Positions 22,801-33,716 of a DNA stretch of 64,000 nucleotides are shown here, piece after piece. The DNA comes from Adiantum capillus-veneris (lineage: Eukaryota; Streptophyta; Polypodiopsida; Polypodiales; Pteridaceae). The stretch spans positions 75,463,372 through 75,527,371 of the forward strand of contig CM043953.1 in NCBI GenBank assembly GCA_014529385.2, in the 5' to 3' direction. The notes under the pieces are model-generated. The model was given only the letters and a program-made list of their open reading frames with translations, had not been told where the DNA came from and ran no database searches. The first letter of the stretch is position 1, and every line of letters starts with the position of its first letter. The translations under genes and the position numbers were made by a program.

Positions 22801-24463
22801 AGGACCCATACGGTCCATTTTAGCACATAGTATGGTTAGGGACCACCCAAAACATATCAAACGGCCACAAGACTTTGCACAATCAGGTATGATCACCATT
22901 ACTTCACCCGTGCAATATTACACAACCATCCGATATGGTATGAGCGATCAAGGCCCATATTATGCACTAGAATTGGACGTATGAGCCATACGCCCCATTT
23001 TAGCGCACAGTATGGGTGGGAATTTCCCAAAATATATTGGATGGCCACAAGACTTTGCATGAGTGGGAGAAAGTAAAAATTTTCCACCCCTACAAATGTT
23101 TTGAGCCATCTGATATGGTACGGACAATCAAGTCCCATACTATGTGCTAAAATGAAACATATGGCTCATACCCCAAATTCTCGCACATAGTATGGGTCGA
23201 GACCTCTCAAACCATATTGGATGGCCATAAGACTTTTTATGAGTAGATTTAAGTACTATTTCCTCACTCGTACAAAGTTCCACAACTATCCAATATGGTT
23301 TGGGTGGCCAAGGCCCTTACTATGTACCAAAATGGGTTGTATGAGCCATACGACCCATTCTAACGCATAATATGGTTTGAGACCATTGAAACCATATTGG
23401 ATGGCCATAATACTTTCTATGGTTGGGAATGGACCCTATTCTTCCATCCCTATAAAGTTTTATAGCCATCCGATATGCTATAGATGATTATGACCCATAA
23501 GATGTGCTAAAATGGGCCGTATGAGACATAGGGTCCATTTTAGCACATAGTATGGTTAGGGACCGTCCAAAATATATTGGATGGCCACAAGATTTTTACA
23601 CGGATAGGGATGATCACCATTAATTCATCTTTGCAATGTTACACAACCATCCGATATGGTATGGATGGTCAAGGCCCATATTATATGCTAAAATGGGACG
23701 TATAAGCCATACGGCCCATTTTAGCACATAGTATGGGTCCGGATTGTCCAAAATAATTTGGATGGCCACAAGACTTTTCACGAGTGGGGGAGAGTATAAT
23801 TTTCCCACTCCTACAAATTTTTCCAAACATCCGATATGGGACGGGCAGTCAAGGCCCATACTATGTGCTAAAATGAAACATATGGCTCATACAAAAAGTT
23901 TTAGCACATAGTATGGGTCGAGAGCTCTCAAACCATATTGGATGGCCATAAGAATTTTCATGGGTAGGTTTGAGTACTATTTTCTCACTTGTACAAAGTC
24001 TCACAGCTATTCGATATTGGGTGGTCAAAGCCCATACTATGCGCTAAAATGGACCGTATGAGCCATACAACCCATTCTTGCACATAGTATGGATGGAGAC
24101 CTCTCAAACCATATTGGATGGCCATAAGACTTTGCATGGGTGGGATTGAGTACTATTTCCTCATTTGTGAAAAGTCTCACAGCTATTCAATATGGTTCGG
24201 GTGGTCAAAGCCCATACTATGCGCTAAAATGGACCGTATGAGCCACACGGCCCATTCTTGCACATAGTATGGTTCAAAACCATCCAAACCATATTGGATG
24301 GCCACAAGGATTTTCACGGTGTGGGATGAGAACTATTATCCCATCCCTACAATGTTTCATGGCCATACGATATGGTATGGGCGATCAAGGCCCATATTAT
24401 GTGCTAAAATGGACCTTATGAGAAATACGATCCATTTTAGCACATAGTATGGTTAGCGACCGC
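19850..24463. repeat. Satellite family S2, about 180 bp x 27, with four-monomer higher-order repeat
   Basis: Some 27 monomers follow each other at roughly 175-183 bp. Each contains a dyad CCATACTATG-GCTAAAATGG... / ...CCATTTTAGC-CATAGTATGG around a core like CGTATGAGCCATACG, and a second dyad GGATGGCCACAAGACTTTGC... / GCAAAGT...AGCCATCC. Core variants fall into types A (GAGACATATGGCTCATACAA), B (GTATGAGCCATACGACCC, TTCTAGCGC), C (GTATGAGACATACGGTCC) and D (GTATGAGCCATACGGCCC, TTTTAGCGC), in the order A-B-C-D. Type A recurs near 20150, 20870, 21578, 22470, 23150 and 23870. Lengths and organisation match S1, so the two families share ancestry. Confidence 0.9.
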
Positions 24464-24812
24464 CCTATGCAGATGTCCCACTGTCGAAAGTGATCTGGCC
24501 TAAACTCCTTTGCCTCTTTAACCCCAGACATAGCATACACAAAGAACGAAGCTTCCCAGATGCCACCTCTCATAACCAGAGCATGGATGGTTTTTCTCTG
24601 AGGCACATTTAACCACATAGAAACCTTTTCCTACTCCTATGAATTGGCAAATCACATTTTTGTCCTTGGTTGCCATTGCTTTCCACTCCCATAGACCTTG
24701 CACCAACATTTGACAGCCCATAAAATAGAGCACCACCGATTCAGCACAACAAACTTGAAGGCTTTCGAACACTGCCTCCTAGCTAAACTCTACATGTACC
24801 ACATATTTGTCT
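24464..24812 (-). pseudogene. Unrecognised degenerate minus-strand reading frame
   Basis: Two overlapping minus-strand frames join through one frameshift near 24615 to give about 115 codons with protein-like composition (VVLYFMGCQMLVQGLWEWKA; PQRKTIHALVMRGGIWEASF; FRPDHFRQWDICIG). A weaker continuation may extend to about 25000 (DPDRWGVDLEGRKRTLDSYA). The satellite ends exactly where this begins, so the array edge probably cuts an older sequence. No family recognised; it may be a transposon-encoded protein. Confidence 0.3.
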
Positions 24813-25137
24813 TCACCCCACCGTGAAAGATATCCTCTGCCCTTGTGTGAGCTTAAAAGTGCAATGGCTTCATAAATTTTTTTGGATTATAGGCATTTGC
24901 ATAAGAGTCCAATGTCCTTTTCCTTCCTTCTAAGTCCACTCCCCATCTATCAGGATCCGATGGTTCTCTCTCCAAGCCATCAAGCTCTTCCAACATTTCT
25001 TGCTATGGACCACAAAGGAACAGGTGGGACCCCTTCCCCTTAAGTGTTTGTTGGGCAATAGCTTTTCAGAAACTTTTCAATAGGTTTCTCTAAAAGAGAG
25101 CAAACACCTTAAGGAAAAAAAATACTTTTGCAAGTAA

Positions 25138-25786
25138 GTAACTCGACTAGTTACTTTGGGAAGGATAAAAAGAAATTTTAGTCATTTTAGGAAAAACCTA
25201 AACTTTGAGTTGGTTTTTTGGGGGGGGGGGGGGGGGGGGGCCTTTAAGTAACTTGACGAGTTACTTTTATATTAAAAACATTGAACAATACCTCTTTTAA
25301 AACATATTTCTTTAAAGTGACTCGACGAGTTATTACAAAATTTAAAATACTAATTTAAATTTTTTTTTTAACTCGTAGTGAAAACATGACCATCAGGGAA
25401 GATAGTGCCACATAACTCGGCGAGTTACGTGGCGGTGCCCGACTCGGCGAGTTGAGTTTGCCACGTCAATTCAACTTCGAGCACCACGTCGGGCCACCAC
25501 GTAACTCGTCCAGTTATGTGGAGCCTAATGTAGCGCTCAAATCGAGATAGGTGTGGAAAACCTAACCCGTTAAGTCGGTCAGGTCGCCATATAACTCATC
25601 GTGTTATGTGGCACTATCCTCCATGGCGGTGTGTGTAGTCGAGGTAGCAGACGACACATGCCACGTGGAGTCGCCACGTAACTCACCAAGTTACGTGGTG
25701 GCTTTGACAAGTAACTTGACAAGTTTGGAACAAGGCCACGTGGCAAGTAGTGGTGCTTTGGGAGCAAAAGTATCTTGTCAAGTTAT
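25138..25786. repeat. Cluster of about ten GTAACTCG-N-CGAGTTAC dyads
   Basis: Near-palindromes of the form GTAACTCGNCGAGTTAC occur at 25138-25154, 25248-25264, 25317-25333, 25413-25428, 25441-25455, 25501-25517, 25591-25607, 25677-25694, 25711-25727 and 25770-25786. Many are followed by GTGG. Spacing is irregular (about 30-110 bp) and the sequence between them is not a clean tandem repeat. A run of 21 G lies at 25220-25240. No gene was seen. Confidence 0.75.
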
Positions 25787-25799
25787 CACATCGCAGATA

Positions 25800-28093
25800 T
25801 CATGCTTGGGGGTGAACTCCGAAAAGTAGGTATGCATTATCATGCATACACCCCATGAAATAGCATATTTTGAAAAAATTGACACATAAACATATTGGCA
25901 TGTATATAAGCATGAAGGCTACTTGCTTATGCTTGGAAAAACTACAATTTTTTCTCTTTTGGGTATTTATTTCATGGTTTCTGAATGAGAGAGTAGTGCA
26001 TTCCCTCACTTACTCCTTGTATTTGAGCTGGCAAGGGTGTGAAGTAGGGTTTCCTTCTCTCAAAGTTGTATGTGGGATTGAATATGGGGATGCTAAAATC
26101 TCTAAAAAGTCATAGTGAGAGCCTTTCAAAAATGTAAAGTTATAAGTATGCTAAAATATTCAATGGGTTTTTGTACTTAAGTGAGAGCCTTTTCAAAAAA
26201 ATTTAAGTAAATTTGATTCGTAAGTTTTTGACCTCATCACAAGTACGCACACTATTACAAACAATTTTGGAATTTAAATTAACTTTAGGAAGAGGGCTTC
26301 TTCAAACACTTCTTCAAGAAGAAGTGTTTGGGACTTTCATCCCAGACTCTCACCACTAGAGGTTTTATATCTTCCCATCTAGACTGCAATTTTATTGACA
26401 GTGTAAATAGAGCAGGCAAAACATAGAGTGAAATTGACAAGGCTTTGGATAATATATAGAGATTTTTTTTCTTGTTTTAGTTTTAGGTACATTTTTACCT
26501 TAACTATCATTCTATATCTTGTGTCTGTATACGACTCCAAATTTAAAAAGATTATGCTACTTGAAAACTCACTAGCAAGCTTAGCGCCAACAGATCATAT
26601 ACATAATAAAAATCACATTTGTACAAATATTTTTGTATGAATAATTCAATTTTACACACAAAGTTCTTCAAGAAAAAAAATCAATATGATCCATATATTT
26701 CCCTCGCTTTGATACTATATTGAGCCAATGATACGAGAGAGAGAGAGAGAGATCGAGAGAGAGAGAGAGAGAGAGTATATCACATATGGGTGGAAGCATA
26801 AGTGGTGGAAAAATAGTTGTGTCCAGCACATAGCTCTTTTGGGATGTGTTTAACCAAAATGAAAAATCTAGGACATGTTATATACCACTAGATATCTCTT
26901 CAAAAGTAGAACCTAAATCTGTAATGGGTACCAAATTTAGGACTGATTTGCAATAAATTACCAATCTTTAATTTTGAGAACGTAGCTATTGAAAAACAGC
27001 TTCCTATCCTTTAAAAAATTGTACCATTCATTCATGATTTCACCCATATGCTCCCAAAGAATTGAGGTGTATAGATTACAAGTCACAAAATTTATAGATG
27101 TGGGCGTTCAAGTTAGGATTTTCTCCATCACCTTTGACGTCAAATATGACCTATAAGACCAACAGAACATGTTATGCAATGGATGTGGAGCTTATAAGAG
27201 ATTCTTCATGCTCAAGAAATTTTTGAATGAGTGTCGCAAGTGCTGCATCATGGTTGGACAAGGCTATTGTCTTCATTCCATTCACTTATCTCTATTTCCA
27301 TGGAACATCCAAAAAATATATCATGAGAGAAGAAGCCTCTTTAGCTTGGTAGTTGTTTGCTTTATTCATGTCTCCCCCTTTATGTACACATTTTATCCAC
27401 TTTGCACTCCAATCATGAGGCATGCCATGTTGAAGTCCAAGGTTAAACATATCACAGTATCTAACAAAGTGTTTTCTCTCTTGCCCAGGGATTTAAGATT
27501 TACGTAATTACCATAATAATTGTGTGATCGGAAGGTCTTATTGACATATTTACATATTCACACTTAACATGGATGAAATTAAGAGAGTGGGAAGCTAGAA
27601 GAAATGCATCAAATGTTTTGATCTTTTCCAAAGAGCATTTCAAGACAGACCCTAATCATGTCCACGGACCGCTTGTTGAGTTTGCGCCATCTTTTTACCC
27701 AGCCTGAATATTTTTGTACTATATATTTGTCTTATTGTCTGGGTATTTTATTTGCATTGAAGTCTATTATCTGGGTTTGGGGTGGTTCACAAGTCATTTG
27801 AAATATACTTGAATCTATATGTCTCTAGTCAATTGTCTTGTAGTTCAATTTGCTCAATTGTCTTGTGGCCCAATTGGATCAATTGTCTTTAGTCAATTGT
27901 GTTTTGATTCAATTGGTTCAATCAGTTGTGAATTTTTTTGTTACATCAGTTGTGGTTTGATTGAACTAAGATACGACATGTTGTGGAGTAGATGAGACTG
28001 CTGCATGTTGTGGTATCTTTGAGACTGTTGAATCGTGCGAACAAAATTTTGTCAAAGATATTTAATATTTGTCTATTGTAGCTCTAAGATACT
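25800..28093. other. No gene seen; (GA)n and CAATTGTCTT short repeats
   Basis: AT-rich sequence without recognisable coding domains. It contains an interrupted (GA)n tract at 26735-26775 and, at 27829-27925, several loose copies of CAATTGTCTT. A frame at 27169-27507 (Cys- and Phe-rich) has no recognisable motif. Confidence 0.45.
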
Positions 28094-29117
28094 ATGGCCG
28101 ATGAAGAACAAGTTTCTGGTACCCAAACGATGCCAGATGATCAATAACAAGTGGTTGTTAATGCGTTTCAATGCATGATAAAATCTCTAGTGCAAGATAT
28201 GTCGGCACAATACGTACTGCTCGACGACTATCAAAATGGGCAAATCCAAACCACATGCAATGGAAAGATATCAATGAATAAGTGACCAAGGATATGATTA
28301 AAACAATATGGCCGTGTGAGGACACGGAGCTAAAGAAAGGACAGTGGAAGGTATCGAAGTGCCTTCACAAAGCGATCAAAGAGAACGCTGAGAGAATCTA
28401 CTTGGAAGTTTATGGCCATCCATTGCACATGAACATTGTGCATTATATTTTGTGAAAATGTTGTATGTACATTTTGTGCAACAGCGACCAGTAGACGTCG
28501 AAGGAGACAACTGTAGCCACCTATCATATCATGGAGAGTTGTGTCACTTTCACATGGGATGAGCTAGCATTGATAGTTGAAGAGACCGATATACAGTTAA
28601 AAAAGGAGAAAGATATTTACATAACACAACTGACAGAGAAAGATGCAAAAATAACATGAGTTTGTATAGCCACCCAAACCCCCCAAGCATCCCATGTCCA
28701 AATGGAGAAAAGTATTCATCGCTTCAGCCAGGATGGTCAAAATTTGACACAGCGAGTGAATCCTCCGCCTGTACAAGGGATACACATTAGTCACCTCGTC
28801 CTACATCCAGAGTTGATCCCCATGTCACAATCGGATGCATCTTTATCTTCCCAGTGTCCAGTTTGCTACAAGAAGTTTGATGGATGGAGTGGATATTATA
28901 CATGGCATGTGGTCATTATTATCAGCTTGTGTGTTTAATTTGTTTAATGCAAAATAGTAGCAGATGTGCAATCTGTTCACAAGATATTCCACTAGGAATA
29001 TACTACATGTTTGGCATGGAAAATGAGTATAAACTCAAGCAAGCCCACCAAGACACCCCTAGCACAATTAGAAATCTATATGGTAATGAAGATGCAGGTT
29101 GTAAGCATAACAATTGA
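28094..29117 (+). pseudogene. RING-H2-like zinc-finger protein, decayed
   Basis: ATG at 28094 (MADEEQVSGTQTMPDDQ) is followed by TAA, then by coding traces in all three frames up to TGA at 29115-29117. The middle part is helical and charged (EETDIQLKKEKDIYITQL). The C-terminal part has a RING layout split by one frameshift near 28900: CPVC, then ACGHYYQLVC, then CAIC. In RING-H2 fingers the residue at the Q position is His, so one zinc ligand appears lost. RING fingers usually act as E3 ubiquitin ligases. The gene runs head-on into the hAT transposase frame 138 bp downstream. It may be an accessory gene of that transposon or a captured host gene. Confidence 0.5.
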
Positions 29118-29254
29118 GATCGACAGATCATTATGTATAATCGCTACTATGAAGCATTGCATATAATCAAAACATGTTGAATACAAGCTCCTTTATAATG
29201 GTTTTTTGTACAATCTTCATTCTACTCTCAAGCTACATTGAATCTGTGAAGTTG

Positions 29255-31425
29255 TTATCTGGTTCTGAGTCCAAGTGTTGTGGGTCTTCTTGTAATTGAA
29301 CTTCCACGTCTATTATCATATCTCTTTATTTCATCTATAGTGCATTGAGATACACCGATATTGAACTCTTCTTTGTCTTCGTTTTGACAATCATACAACC
29401 CGATTGGCATTTCCTCCTTATAGCCAGCACTTTCGATGTGATACAACATCTTTTCGTTGTAAAACATATACACTAATTTTTTTGCTCTGTCTGCTAATAA
29501 TTTATTGTGAATAGTGCTACGGACATACTTGTACATACTCCAGTTTCTCTTCGAACTTGAGTTTGTTGCACATTGTGCTAGCACTTTCGTTGCAAGGGAA
29601 GGTAAGGTCAAGTAATGCTTTCCACTATTCATCATCCACCACTTCCATGCAGGTTGCTGTTTTGCCATTGATTGTACAAATCATTTGCAAAAGAACCTTC
29701 TTTTGGTCTAAATGCACCCATTTCTTTCATACAATCAATGCAGTCCTGAACATTGGAGTAGAATGTGTTAATCACGAGATAGAAATCTTTGACCACCTCT
29801 GTATTGGACATCAGATCTAAATTCCAATACTCTGGATCGAGCATGTAAGCCACACTATGCAGTGGACTATGAGCACTCTTTCATCTTGCATGAAAATACT
29901 TGGCCAATATTCTTCGTTGTTTGACAAAGAATGATAGTCGCCACTCCTTCTCTACTACAGACTCTTTTAGCTCCTCAGGATTTTCAAGACTTTGTTGGAC
30001 TCACCACCATGTCATCCACACTTTGCCCATATTTGGCACCTTTTGATCAAGATTGAAAATCGCAAACATAACGGGCATTATTACATGGTATGTATCCATT
30101 ACACTCCTCCACCAAGCATCCTTGTTTATGGACCCACATAGACATGTAATTTTCTCTTTCACTTTTTCTTTTGGCTCAAGCTACCATTCGTCAAAGGCCG
30201 TGCAATTGAAAGTTTATTGCAAAGAAGTGATTCCAATGTATAAAAATGCGTGAAAAACTGAGTTTCAGCAAGAAATTTCAACATAACTGATATGCACGTT
30301 CTGTACAAATCGAGCACTCTTTGTCGTTTCAAGATAAATTTCACAACTTGTCACGATGTGTCAATTATTTTGGCGAAACATGGGTTTCTTCACTAGTATA
30401 CCAATCCTTCAGCACCAAGTTTAAGATGTACTGCGTATTACAACCATTGGCGAATATGTGTAGAAAGCACTTCTTTATTAATTTGCTAGCGTTTTACAGT
30501 TCTTTGCATTGTCCATGACTACTTGAACGACATGTCCAGCTCCGATTTCTTTACTTACATTAATCAAGACCTCAAAAATATATTTGTCACTTTTAATTGC
30601 ACCAGAAGTATTAATCCCCTTGATGAACGTTTCTCACCTTGGACAAACCAGCATTACATTGATCAATGGTCTTCTTTGAACATTAGACCAATCATGACTC
30701 ACAATTGTCCATCCTGAAAGCAAAATATTTACAAGTATTATTTTGGAAACACTCTCTGTGACTTCGATGTAACATTTGTCCAAGAGAACATTTCGTATCG
30801 TGTGATACAAAGAGGCTAAAAATCCTGGTCCAAACTCACCGATTGTCTTCCAGGTAGCCTTCCATGATTGCTTTCTACCATGACCAAAGCACTTCCAATG
30901 AAGAAAATCGCTTTGGCGAGCGGGGTTTGTGCTTCTTCTAGAGACTGTATTCGAAAGCTTTTATGCAATGATTTTTGACGCATTTGTCCAAGTCCACCTC
31001 CATTGTGACGCTTAAAAGGAATGTTGCTTGACATTTCCTCTCCCAGTGCACGTTGTTCTTGAAGGTTAGTTGATGTCACCACAGGATTACCAGATCAGTT
31101 AATATTTGGTTGTGACTGCTCTTGACTTCCATCCATAACAGAGCTATGTATCCGCTGTCTCTTGCCACCCTTTTTGATGAGCTCGTCGCTCAAACGCTTT
31201 GCAATTGAAGTGCTGAGGATGTTTAGCTTTCTTAAAATTCTTTTTAATGCTACTCAAAAAATGGTCCCTAATACGTTGTGCACCACCTAATTTTGTACTG
31301 AAGCAAAATTTACATTTCCACTCCATATATCAATTGCATATGTTATTAGCATAATCCCACTCTTTGCCAAGGGCTTTTTTATTCTTTGTCTTTTTCATAC
31401 CACTTGTGCCAACATTTTGCTCCAT
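29255..31425 (-). pseudogene. hAT-superfamily transposase, decayed
   Basis: Reading down the minus strand from ATG at 31425 (MEQNVGTSGMKKTKNKKAL), the usual domain order appears: a BED-type zinc finger (WKCKFCFSTKLGGAQRIRDH, about 31320-31250); a linker; the DUF659 catalytic-region block (WTIVSHDWSNVQRRPLINVM and VSKEIGAGHVVQVVMDNAKN, about 30720-30500); and the C-terminal hAT dimerisation domain (PAWKWWMMNSGKHYLTLPSL, SKRNWSMYKYVRS, LVYMFYN, about 29660-29450), ending at 29255. Several frameshifts and stops break it (TGA near 31330, a shift near 30880, stops after 30640). Length of about 2.1 kb fits a plant hAT transposase. Terminal repeats and the 8-bp target duplication were not found. Confidence 0.85.
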
Positions 31426-31738
31426 TGCTTTCAATTTAATACTCAAGGCATAAGAACTAGATGTTCAATTTTTAAAATATTTTATTCTTTTCAATATATA
31501 TTAGAAAAACATTCACTAAGAAAGTAATCAAATCTACACAGTATGAGATTCACTACAACATAAACAGGTGCCTTCGACGCAGATTTCGACGCCAACCGTC
31601 GAAAATTGCATCGAAATCCTCGTTCCTATGAAACAGTCAAAATACGCATCGATATCTACGTCGATAATCCTAGTTTTCGACACATATTTCGACACCTGTA
31701 TCGACGCCTATATCGACGACCATATCATGAAAAAAAAA

Positions 31739-31823
31739 TCTTGGGCAGAGGACAGGCAGCCTGGCCTGTGTCCAGTGAAAAGATGGACACAGCCACAATA
31801 GACTGCCTGTCCTCTATCCAAGA
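31739..31823. repeat. Subterminal foldback of CACTA-1
   Basis: Arms of 21 bp (TCTTGGGCAGAGGACAGGCA..., 31739-31759, and its inverse, 31803-31823, two mismatches) enclose inner self-complementary sequence (CTGTGTCCA / TGGACACAG). CACTA-2 keeps the same foldback in the same place at 46670-46759. Confidence 0.85.
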
Positions 31824-32024
31824 AAGCGAGCACCACCAAAATCAATCGTGCTCCCACAAAAATTTCGGCAGAGTTCCCTTCGTTTTAACATAAACTTTTC
31901 AAAAAAAAACCATATATACGCCTCTTACATGATATCCATGTAGGATCTCACATGAGATTTAAGGCACAACTTGATGAAAAAAATGAAAGTAAAAACAAAT
32001 TGGACCACATATATAACGAACTTT

Positions 32025-32275
32025 GTGGAAAACCATAACCAAATTAAAACCATAACCATAACCATGATCAAAACCATAACGATAACCATAACCATAAACG
32101 AAACAATAACCATAACCATAAAGTTCGTTTAAATTCCTACATAATTACCATAACCAAAACCATGATCAACACATGTCCAAAACAATATATAACCATGTCC
32201 AAAACCATGATCAAAACCAGCCATAACCATAACCATAACTATAATCAAAACCATAACCAAAACCATGATCAACAC
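32025..32275. repeat. (CCATAA)n tract of CACTA-1
   Basis: Hexamer-based tract of CCATAA, with CCATGATCAA interruptions. The reverse complement (TTATGG)n is in CACTA-2 at 46144-46440 at the equivalent place, so it belongs to the element. Confidence 0.8.
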
Positions 32276-32459
32276 CTATATGTGCATGTCTATACAAGAA
32301 AGAAACACAGAGATGTGTCTGTGTCTCACAAAACATATATAAAAAAACCATTGATGACTCGCGCGTCACAACCTGCACATAAAGGGACAAGTCACAAAAT
32401 TAGTATGATATTACTTCACATATACTTAATTAATTAAGTCAACTCACACATATTATTTG

Positions 32460-33624
32460 TCTCGATCAAATGTCTCACCTCAAACAATCTGCGAGACTCT
32501 AAGGCCTCCCAGTCTATAGTCTCTCTTGCGACGGCAGCAAGATCATTCAATACATCATAAATGCCTTTCCGATATCCATCTATCTCCTCCTGGTGTGTCG
32601 GGGCTCGATACATTGCAAGATTATGCGTTTATACAAAAACCAAAGTAATTAAGAATACATGATTCATCGATCTTGAAAAAAAACGCCATAGCTAGGATTG
32701 GATTGGAAACAAACTCATAGCGAAAGGTGTCAAAGCCTCCGCTGCCAAGATGAGATGTGCCCGTAGTCTCCCTACGTACCTCCGTGGCGAGATCCTGCTA
32801 TCTGAACCTCGTGTCCGCTATCTCCTCCTCCTCCCTGATCTGCTGCCACGACTCGTGTGAGATGCCCGAAGGCTTTGGCGAGCCCTGCCTGAGCTCTGCC
32901 TAAAAGCCCGACGAGCTACATCTCGACGATGTTTCACGGTGTCCCGTGCAACATTTGTGATCCACCTCCTGGGAATATTTGCTGAACCTGGAACAGGCCG
33001 ATACTCTCTCATGATGGTCTCCACTATATAATTGACTTTGTTGTGGCCCTGATGAGTCCAAGACGTCATGATGGTGCTAGAAAACTTCACCTCTGCGTGC
33101 TGGCAAACCCACTGTCTCATCTCAGTCCCGACAATATCCATGTTAGTCTATCCATCTATTCGTACAGTATAGACCTTGGAGGCACTAGGATCGTGTGCCC
33201 CCCACCAAGGTGTCCAAGGTGTGCTAAGAGGTGTGTCGAGAGGTGTGCCTGCATAGTACGAGGGTCATGAGCGAGGAGGGGTCGAAGCATCTGTGGACCC
33301 TCCTCCACAGCAACCACCACCTCCACCTGACGACCGTCAAGATCGGTGAGTGCGCGTATGAAGTGTAGATTCTAACGTACCCGCCTCTGCCGTACCCCTA
33401 GGTGTCAAAGCGATCGTGATGGGATACCTTCCAAGTGTCGTACCCATAGGCGTCGGATCCTCGGGTGTGAAGCCTGGAAGCGTGGTACATGTACCTCTGG
33501 CTATCCAATACTGAGATGCATGTGCCATCTGAGTGGGCGTCATCCGTGTGACGAAGTCCATAAATGCATCTGCACTCATAGAACCGGGAACTGGCAACTG
33601 GTCTGCCATACTAAAGTCTTGCAC
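32460..33624 (-). pseudogene. CACTA-1 second coding segment (Ptta/En/Spm-like)
   Basis: Minus-strand exons parallel to CACTA-2 44736-45961. First block (33624-33337): MADQLPVPGSMSADAFMDFV and TQMAHASQYWIARGT. Next (33141-32818): EMRQWVCQHAEVKFSSTIMT, KVNYIVETIMREYRPVPGS, PRRWITNVARDTVKHRRDVA; layout resembles the plant Ptta/En/Spm transposase family (Transposase_24), but I am not certain. The last exon (about 32612-32470) reads YRKGIYDVLNDLAAVARET. At its acceptor, CACTA-2 has CGCAG and this copy has CGCAT, so splicing is probably lost. A frameshift separates the first two blocks. Confidence 0.6.
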
Positions 33625-33716
33625 AAAGAAAGTAAACGAAAGCGTCAGAACACCTATGTTTAAATTAAGAAAGAGCTTAATTGTAAATCAACGTCTTCAC
33701 ACAAACACTTATAGGC

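Noticed and set aside
19923-23859. Peptide-like frames of 65-91 codons on both strands
   Set aside because: They lie wholly inside the satellite, repeat with its period and appear on both strands because the monomers are palindromic.
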